The notes beneath the pieces were generated by a model, which saw nothing but the letters and a program-made list of their open reading frames with translations, had not been told where the DNA came from and searched no databases. From Ilumatobacteraceae bacterium (GTDB lineage: Bacteria > Actinomycetota > Acidimicrobiia > Acidimicrobiales > Ilumatobacteraceae), in NCBI GenBank assembly GCA_019090765.1, contig JAHRVJ010000362.1:1-7821 (forward strand): DNA of 7,821 nt, given 5' to 3'. The first letter of the stretch is position 1. Every line of letters begins with the position of its first letter. Shown here in pieces: positions 1 through 5,551 of the stretch. The position numbers were made by a program, and so were the translations under genes.

Positions 1-2558
1 CAGCCACCGTTTCCACGCCGTACGTCAACACGATTCCCCGCGCTGAGGAGCCGTGGTTCCCAGGCGATGAACACATCGAGCGCCGCATCCGGGCCTTCAT
101 CCGCTGGAACGCCGCGATGATGGTGGTCAAGGCCAACAAACAAGCCGACGGCATCGGTGGCCACCTCTCCACGTTTGCCAGCTCGGCATCGCTCTACGAG
201 ATCGGGTTCAACCACTTCTTCCGCGGCAAAGACGCAGGTACCCCAGGCGACCACGTCTACTTCCAGGGTCACGCCGCACCAGGAATCTACGCTCGGGCGT
301 TCCTCGAAGGTCGGTTGACCGAAGACGACCTCGACCACTTCCGCCGCGAGATCGGCCGCGACGGAGGCGGCCTATCGTCTTACCCTCACCCCCGGCTGAT
401 GCCCGACTTCTGGGAGTTCCCAACGGTCTCGATGGGGCTCGGCCCAATCAGTGCGCTGTACCAAGCTCGTTTCAGTCGATATCTACACAACCGCCAAATC
501 GACGACACCAGCGGCAGCCGAGTGTGGGCATTCCTCGGCGATGGCGAGTGCGACGAGCCCGAAACGCTGGGGGCAATCTCGCTGGCATCGCGTGAGCAAC
601 TCGACAATCTGGTGTTTGTAGTCAACTGCAACCTGCAGCGCCTCGACGGCCCCGTCCGCGGCAACGGCAAGATCATCCAAGAACTCGAAGCCACATTCCG
701 AGGCGCCGGTTGGAACGTCATCAAGGTCGTCTGGGGATCGAAGTGGGACGATCTCCTCGCACAAGACAAAGACGGTGTGCTGCTCAACAAAATGAACGAA
801 ACTGTCGACGGCGAATTCCAGCGCTATGCCGTTGAAAACGGTGAGTACATCCGCGACAACTTCTTCGGCCCCGACGAGCGGCTGCGGGAGATGGTGTCGG
901 GCTTCTCCGACAAAGACCTGCAGCGGATGCCGCGCGGCGGGCACGACTACCGCAAGCTGTACGCCGCATACAAGGCCGCCACTGAGAACCTGGGGTCGGG
1001 CCGCCCAACGGTGATCCTCTGCAAGACCATCAAGGGCTGGACCCTCGGCCCCGGTTTCGAGGGCCGCAACGCCACTCACTCGATCAAGAAGATGAGCAAG
1101 GCTCAGTTGCTCGACCTTCGCGACCGCCTCCACCTCCACGAAGAGATCTCCGAAGACCTCCTCGACCACGACAACCCGCCGTATATCCAGCCAGCCAAAG
1201 ACTCCATCGAATACCAATACATGATGGAGCGCCGTCGTGCCCTCGACGGGTCATTGCCAAAGCGAACCACCGTTGCTCGACGCCCGCTCGAACTACCCGA
1301 CGCATCGATCTTCGCCGAGTTCGACAGCGGGTCGGGCGGCCAAGAAGTATCGACCACGATGGGGTTCACGCGACTACTACGTGGCCTCTGCCGCGACGAC
1401 AAGATCGGCTCGCGCATCGTTCCGATCATGCCCGACGAAGCACGCACCTTCGGGATGGACTCGTTGTTTCGCGAGTTCAATATCTACGCCTCCCAGGGAC
1501 AAAAGTATGAGCCGGTCGACCATGATCTGCTGCTCAGCTACTCCGAGTCGAAGCAAGGTCAGATCCTCGAAGAAGGAATCACCGAGGCGGGCTCGCTCGC
1601 TAGCTTCACTGCTGCGGGCACGTCGTATGCCACGCGTGGGGTTCCGATGGTGCCCTTCTACACCTTCTATTCAATGTTCGGCTTCCAGCGCGTCGGAGAC
1701 CTCATCTGGCAAGCCGCCGACATGCGCACCCGCGGGTTCCTGATGGGGGCCACCGCCGGCCGCACAACGTTGCTCGGCGAAGGTCTCCAGCACCAAGATG
1801 GCCACAGCCTGGTGCTCGCCTCAACTGTTCCTGCCGTGCAGGCTTACGACCCCGCGTTCGCGTATGAAGTCAGCGCGATCGTCAAAGCCGGACTCGACCG
1901 GATGTACGGCGGCGGCTCCCCCGAGTGGACCGACGTCTTCTACTACATCAACTTGTACAACGAGAACTACGAGATGCCCGCGATTCCCGACGGGGAGAAC
2001 GTTGCCGAAGGCATTATTGAAGGTCTCTACAAGTGGGCGCCCGCTCCCGAGGGCCCTGCCATTTCGGCGACGATTCTGTTCTCTGGCACCGCACATACCG
2101 CCGCTCGTGAGGCCGCCGCCGACCTGGCCGAGCACTACGATGTCGCCGCCGAACTCTGGTCGGCAACGTCATACAAGGCGCTCCGCGAGGAGGCAATGGC
2201 CGCTCAACGATGGAACCGATTGCATCCTTCCCAGGAACAGCGAGTCCCGCGCGTCGCTCAGATCCTCAGCGACTCAGAAGGGCCGATTACGGCAGTTTCA
2301 GATTTCATGGCTCTGGTGCCCGAGCAAGTACAGCGATTCCTCCCCGGGCGCACCTTCGTGCCGCTCGGAACCGACGGGATGGGGCGTTCGGACACGCGTG
2401 AGGCGCTCCGTCGACACTTCGAGATCGATACTGGCCACGTCGTCGTGGGAGTCCTATCGGGCCTGCTCGCCGATGGCCGTGTTGACGCCTCGGTCGTCGA
2501 GAACGCGATCAAGCGTTACGACATCGACCCAGATGCAATCGACCCCTTCATCGTGTGA
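1..2558 (+). CDS. aceE: Pyruvate dehydrogenase E1 component, homodimeric type (5'-truncated by window edge)
   Basis: This is the thiamine-diphosphate E1 subunit of the pyruvate dehydrogenase complex. It decarboxylates pyruvate and passes the acetyl group to the lipoyl domain of E2 in the cytoplasm. The reading frame is open from base 3 and gives 851 residues ending in TGA. The first codons already match the AceE N-terminal region (TPYVNTIP, then ERRIRAFIRWN), so about 55-75 residues lie outside the window. The ATG at 117 is internal and is not the real start. Counting from base 3, visible landmarks are FQGHAAPGIYARAFLEGRLT near 87-106, the ThDP/Mg motif GDG at 179-181 (bases 537-545) closing with NCN near 208-210, the ILEEGITE segment near 521-528 that holds the probable catalytic Glu (codon 1572-1574, by comparison with E. 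coli Glu571), GEGLQHQDGHS near 592-602, and GTDGMGRSDTRE near 789-800. Length and motif order fit the roughly 900-residue AceE family. The next gene starts 59 nt downstream and is functionally unrelated. Confidence 0.97.
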   Translation, partial: ATVSTPYVNTIPRAEEPWFPGDEHIERRIRAFIRWNAAMMVVKANKQADGIGGHLSTFASSASLYEIGFNHFFRGKDAGTPGDHVYFQGHAAPGIYARAFLEGRLTEDDLDHFRREIGRDGGGLSSYPHPRLMPDFWEFPTVSMGLGPISALYQARFSRYLHNRQIDDTSGSRVWAFLGDGECDEPETLGAISLASREQLDNLVFVVNCNLQRLDGPVRGNGKIIQELEATFRGAGWNVIKVVWGSKWDDLLAQDKDGVLLNKMNETVDGEFQRYAVENGEYIRDNFFGPDERLREMVSGFSDKDLQRMPRGGHDYRKLYAAYKAATENLGSGRPTVILCKTIKGWTLGPGFEGRNATHSIKKMSKAQLLDLRDRLHLHEEISEDLLDHDNPPYIQPAKDSIEYQYMMERRRALDGSLPKRTTVARRPLELPDASIFAEFDSGSGGQEVSTTMGFTRLLRGLCRDDKIGSRIVPIMPDEARTFGMDSLFREFNIYASQGQKYEPVDHDLLLSYSESKQGQILEEGITEAGSLASFTAAGTSYATRGVPMVPFYTFYSMFGFQRVGDLIWQAADMRTRGFLMGATAGRTTLLGEGLQHQDGHSLVLASTVPAVQAYDPAFAYEVSAIVKAGLDRMYGGGSPEWTDVFYYINLYNENYEMPAIPDGENVAEGIIEGLYKWAPAPEGPAISATILFSGTAHTAAREAAADLAEHYDVAAELWSATSYKALREEAMAAQRWNRLHPSQEQRVPRVAQILSDSEGPITAVSDFMALVPEQVQRFLPGRTFVPLGTDGMGRSDTREALRRHFEIDTGHVVVGVLSGLLADGRVDASVVENAIKRYDIDPDAIDPFIV

Positions 2559-2604
2559 AGCACTCGCTGCTGTGACACGGCCCGTACCGAGTACCACGAG
2601 CGGA

Positions 2605-2610
2605 TAACGT
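2605..2610 (+). promoter_or_regulatory. Putative -10 element (TAACGT) for a leaderless transcript of the HhH-GPD gene
   Basis: TAACGT fits the actinobacterial -10 consensus TANNNT. It ends 7 nt before the ATG at 2618, so transcription would start at or beside the A of the start codon. The 7 bases before the ATG are CCCCCCG and cannot serve as a Shine-Dalgarno sequence, which agrees with leaderless translation. No convincing -35 box lies 16-18 nt upstream, which is common in actinobacteria. This is inference from spacing and consensus, and a six-base match can arise by chance. Confidence 0.45.
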
Positions 2611-2617
2611 CCCCCCG

Positions 2618-3211
2618 ATGACTACGGGCACGCTCTACATCACGGGCGACAAACAAGCCGACTCGCTGCTCAATCGAGACGGAACGGCACTACTGATCGG
2701 CATGCTGCTCGACCAGCAGGTCTCAATGGAACTGGCATTTGCCGGGCCTAACCGCCTACGCGGCCGACTCGGCCATCTCGACGCCCGCAAGATTGCGAAG
2801 ATGGACCGCGAGGAATTCGTTGGTGTCTGTGCCGAGAAGCCTGCCATCCATCGCTTCCCGGCTTCGATGGGGCGTCGTATCCACGACATGTGCACGGTGC
2901 TCACCGAGCAGTATCGCGGCAGGGCGTCCAACCTTTGGACCGACGTTGAGACCGGTGACGAGCTCTATCGGCGTTTGCGCGAGCTTCCAGGGTTCGGCGA
3001 CGAAAAGACAAAGATCTTCATCGCGTTGCTGGGCAAGCGGATGGCAGTCACCCCACAGGATTGGCGCGATTCCGCAGGCGTATTCGGCGATGATGTCCCC
3101 CGGTCGATTGCTGACATTGATGGGCCGGTAGCGCTCGGGAAGGTGCGCGAATGGAAGAAGGCGCAGAAAGCAGCGAAGAAGGACAAGCAAGGTCGGGCCG
3201 CGCCCGACTGA
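2618..3211 (+). CDS. HhH-GPD-type base-excision DNA repair family protein (uncharacterised small actinobacterial type)
   Basis: A 197-residue protein that looks like a compact HhH-GPD glycosylase fold, the superfamily of Nth, MutY and AlkA, which remove damaged or mismatched bases from DNA. It resembles the small uncharacterised HhH-GPD family found in actinobacteria. Visible landmarks are LLIGMLLDQQVSMELAFAGP at about residues 25-44 and the helix-hairpin-helix LPGFGDEKTKIF at 123-134, followed by ALLGKRMAVTPQDW to residue 149. Asp148 is the best candidate for the superfamily's catalytic Asp. The Nth catalytic Lys position holds Glu129 in a direct alignment, so a bifunctional lyase is unlikely and the real substrate is unknown. 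The tail (about 175-192) is Lys/Ala rich. The start is firm: an in-frame TGA lies at 2573-2575 and no ATG, GTG or TTG comes between. The last 61 nt overlap the next gene. Confidence 0.85.
   Translation: MTTGTLYITGDKQADSLLNRDGTALLIGMLLDQQVSMELAFAGPNRLRGRLGHLDARKIAKMDREEFVGVCAEKPAIHRFPASMGRRIHDMCTVLTEQYRGRASNLWTDVETGDELYRRLRELPGFGDEKTKIFIALLGKRMAVTPQDWRDSAGVFGDDVPRSIADIDGPVALGKVREWKKAQKAAKKDKQGRAAPD
3138..3143 (+). promoter_or_regulatory. Ribosome binding site of the YfhO-like gene, inside the HhH-GPD gene
   Basis: The purine-rich GGGAAG, extended by a further G, lies 7 nt before the ATG at 3151 and suits a Shine-Dalgarno role. It supports the upstream start although this creates a 61-nt overlap with the repair gene. 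Ribosomes translating the HhH-GPD gene must cross this site, so translational coupling is plausible. Confidence 0.55.
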
Positions 3212-5511
3212 ACGCCGCCGCGCCATACCTCATCGTCTCTGCGGTCAGCCTCTGGCTGACCCGATCGTTTTGGATTCCTGGTAGCTATGTCGTCGGTTTC
3301 GATACCTACGCCTACTCCGGCCCGAACCTCGAGGTAACCGAACGCGCCATCCGCGAGTGGCGTGTTCCGGTACTCAACGACTTCATCTTCGGAGGCGTGC
3401 CTCACCTCGGCAACCCATCCGCCGCAGCGCTATACCCCCCACAGTTGCTAACGCTGGTATTGGAAACAAACCGCGCAATGGGCGTTCTGGTCGCCCTGCA
3501 TATGATCTTGCTGGGCGTCGGGATGATCGTGCTTTCGCGACGACTAGGAGTTGGCGTCATCGGCGCCACTGCAGCCGGCGTGGTGGCCGTCGCAGCGGGA
3601 TCGACGCTGACCAAGACAACCCAGTTCGAACAGATCCTGGTTCTGGCCTGGATGCCACTGTTACTCGCAGCCATCCATGCAGTCATGTCGTCGGAGTCCC
3701 CGTGGCGAAGTGTGGCCGCGTTGTCTGCAACGACAGGTGCCATCTTGCTGGCAGGGCACCCGCAACTTGTTTATGAAGCAGCGGTGCTGGCAATCGCGGC
3801 GGTCATCGGCTTCTCGATCGACGAGCAGCGTTGGCGGCGGCTACCACATCTCGCCGCAGGCGCTGCTCTTGGCGCGTGCATCGCTCTCCCCCAGTTGGTA
3901 GCGGCTCTCGCGGCAACAGCCGACAGCGGGATTGCAGCTACCCGCGACATCGACCTCCTATATTCGCCAGCCCTCTCTCTCGACCCCGCCTTCGCGGCCC
4001 GGGCGCTCCTGGGGACTATCCAAGATCGCGACCAGGTGGCGTTTGCTGGCGGCTTTGAAAGCATCGGTTTCCTCGGCGTCGTAGTCGCGCTGCTGGTCGT
4101 GGTTGGGTTGACTCAGGCGATCATCTATCGGCCGTGGCGACCTTGGGCGATTTCGATGTCGGTTGTGGCTCTGCTCGCGCTGATCTGGGCCGCGGGGCCA
4201 CGTACGCCGCTGTTCCGGATTGCCTACGAAATGGTCCCAGGGTTCGATCTCGCCCGCGCTTCGGCACGATGGCTAGTTGTATTCGTACTGGTGGCAGCTC
4301 TGTTCGCCGGAATTGGCGTACAAGTCCTCGTCCGCGGAGCTCAACGACACCATCTGGCCGCGGTGGTTGGCGGCCTCGCCATTGCACTTGCCGTGATCGG
4401 CTTCGGGCCGCCGACGATCGCTGATCGCCGGTCAGCCATGATTTGGCTGGTGTTCGCGGTGGTCGTAATCGGGCTGATTGCCGTGAACACGACCACGAAG
4501 TGGGAACGGGCGGGCCGGATCAGCATGGTTGCGATCGTGCTACTTGGCGCACTCGAACTCGGGATGATGTCGTTGCACTCGCTACCTCAGTTGTCGAAGA
4601 CAGATACCGCGTTTACGGCGCACCAAACCGAGACGACTGAATGGCTGGCGATGCAGAGCGGCGGCACCACAATTGCGCTAACCGACGACGGGCGCGCCGC
4701 GGAGTACCAGGTCCCCGGACTCCGACCCAATGCCAACGCGCTGGCGGGAATTCGATCGCTCGACGGCTACGACGGAGGCGTTCAGATCACCGAACGCTGG
4801 GCTGAAGCGCTACGCCGATTCAATCCGGACCCGCCAATTGACCTCCCGCTCCGCAACAGTCTGCAGCTCCCAATCGAACCCGAGCCGTTAGCAAGGATGG
4901 GGGTGCGCTTCATCCTCATCGATAAGAACCGTCCACCTGACGTCTTCATCCCTGGTTGGGTTGGGCCACAGGCAGCTGACGAGTACTTCGAAGTGTGGGA
5001 GAACCCCTTCTGGATTGGCGATGCCGTTGCCTGGCACGAGGCCGTAGCAGTCGATACCGCGGACATCGCCGACCTGTTGCGCGAGGCTCTACCCGAAGTT
5101 GCCACCCTGGCCCTTGTTGATCAGCCTGCTGCCGAACTTGTCTGCGCGGAAGCGGCAGAGTCGTGCCTTCCAATAGGGTTGCCGGTCGAGCGGGAGAGCC
5201 CGGAACACGTCCTCGTAGAAACAAACTTCAAGCAGCCGGTAGTGCTGATGCTCACGCAGCAGGCGCTCCCCGGGTGGCGGGTAGAGATCGACGGCCGCAG
5301 TGCCGACGAACTGCTGATCGATGGGTTGTTTCTCGGGGTCGAAGTCCCCGCTGGCAACCACGTCGTGAGTTGGCATTACCAATCGCCTTGGCTCCGGACA
5401 ACTATCGTCGTGTCGCTGATGGCGCTTGCCGCGACAATCATGTTGGCTCTCGGAGCGAGATTCATCCTGAGGCGTCAACATCCTCAAGATGCCGGTGGTG
5501 GCCGCCGATAA
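3151..5511 (+). CDS. YfhO-like polytopic membrane protein, probable GT-C-type glycosyltransferase
   Basis: A 786-residue integral membrane protein resembling the YfhO family. Family members in Firmicutes are linked to glycosylation of surface polymers using polyprenyl-phosphate sugars; the substrate here is unknown. After a short charged N-terminus comes a first membrane helix (about 23-43), then a loop with GFDTYAY (49-55), whose Asp51 is a candidate for the GT-C loop acid, and GGVPHLGNPSAAALYPPQLL (81-100), a family hallmark. About 12 more hydrophobic segments follow up to residue 475, including VPGFDLARASARWLVVF (362-378), a variant of the usual VPG..L.R.PARW stretch. A soluble, probably extracytoplasmic region spans about 476-748. 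It contains PGWRVEIDG (707-715) and VPAGNHVVSWHY (732-743), the typical YfhO C-terminal motifs, and is followed by one last helix (749-770). ATG 3151 is chosen because it has a good ribosome binding site and no alternative ATG/GTG/TTG precedes the first helix. The next gene begins 40 nt downstream. Confidence 0.85.
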   Translation: MEEGAESSEEGQARSGRARLNAAAPYLIVSAVSLWLTRSFWIPGSYVVGFDTYAYSGPNLEVTERAIREWRVPVLNDFIFGGVPHLGNPSAAALYPPQLLTLVLETNRAMGVLVALHMILLGVGMIVLSRRLGVGVIGATAAGVVAVAAGSTLTKTTQFEQILVLAWMPLLLAAIHAVMSSESPWRSVAALSATTGAILLAGHPQLVYEAAVLAIAAVIGFSIDEQRWRRLPHLAAGAALGACIALPQLVAALAATADSGIAATRDIDLLYSPALSLDPAFAARALLGTIQDRDQVAFAGGFESIGFLGVVVALLVVVGLTQAIIYRPWRPWAISMSVVALLALIWAAGPRTPLFRIAYEMVPGFDLARASARWLVVFVLVAALFAGIGVQVLVRGAQRHHLAAVVGGLAIALAVIGFGPPTIADRRSAMIWLVFAVVVIGLIAVNTTTKWERAGRISMVAIVLLGALELGMMSLHSLPQLSKTDTAFTAHQTETTEWLAMQSGGTTIALTDDGRAAEYQVPGLRPNANALAGIRSLDGYDGGVQITERWAEALRRFNPDPPIDLPLRNSLQLPIEPEPLARMGVRFILIDKNRPPDVFIPGWVGPQAADEYFEVWENPFWIGDAVAWHEAVAVDTADIADLLREALPEVATLALVDQPAAELVCAEAAESCLPIGLPVERESPEHVLVETNFKQPVVLMLTQQALPGWRVEIDGRSADELLIDGLFLGVEVPAGNHVVSWHYQSPWLRTTIVVSLMALAATIMLALGARFILRRQHPQDAGGGRR

Positions 5512-5534
5512 CTCGGTTGAAGTCTTCACTATCC

Positions 5535-5541
5535 AAAAGGA
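5535..5541 (+). promoter_or_regulatory. Putative ribosome binding site of the secreted repeat protein
   Basis: AAAAGGA ends 10 nt before the ATG at 5552. The alternative in-frame ATG at 5489 has no purine-rich site upstream, lies inside the preceding gene, and would put 21 polar residues ahead of the signal peptide. This site therefore favours 5552 as the start. Confidence 0.5.
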
Positions 5542-5551
5542 TCCGCATCAC

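Noticed and set aside
117..119. ATG at 117 as the aceE start
   Set aside because: The same frame is open to the window edge, and the upstream residues (TPYVNTIP, RRIRAFIRWN) match AceE, so this Met is internal.
483..1217. A 244-codon minus-strand open frame inside aceE
   Set aside because: It lies fully antisense to a well-conserved aceE region, has a Val/Glu/Leu-rich composition typical of reverse-frame shadows in high-GC genes, and shows no recognisable domain.
1798..2607. A 269-codon plus-strand open frame overlapping the aceE 3' end
   Set aside because: Its Ser/Arg/Pro/Thr-rich translation is typical of an off-frame shadow, while the aceE frame keeps family motifs throughout the same stretch.
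2559..2617. Terminator hairpin between aceE and the HhH-GPD gene
   Set aside because: Only short, imperfect complementary stretches (CTCG/CGAG type) are visible, with no GC-rich stem and no T-run, so a terminator cannot be supported.
5489..5491. ATG at 5489 as the start of the secreted protein
   Set aside because: It lies inside the membrane protein gene, lacks a ribosome binding site, and would add 21 polar residues before the signal peptide. ATG 5552 fits better.
5089..5529. A 146-codon minus-strand open frame within the YfhO-like gene
   Set aside because: It is antisense to the conserved C-terminal region (PGWRVEIDG, VPAGNHVV), has no family resemblance and no sensible upstream signals.
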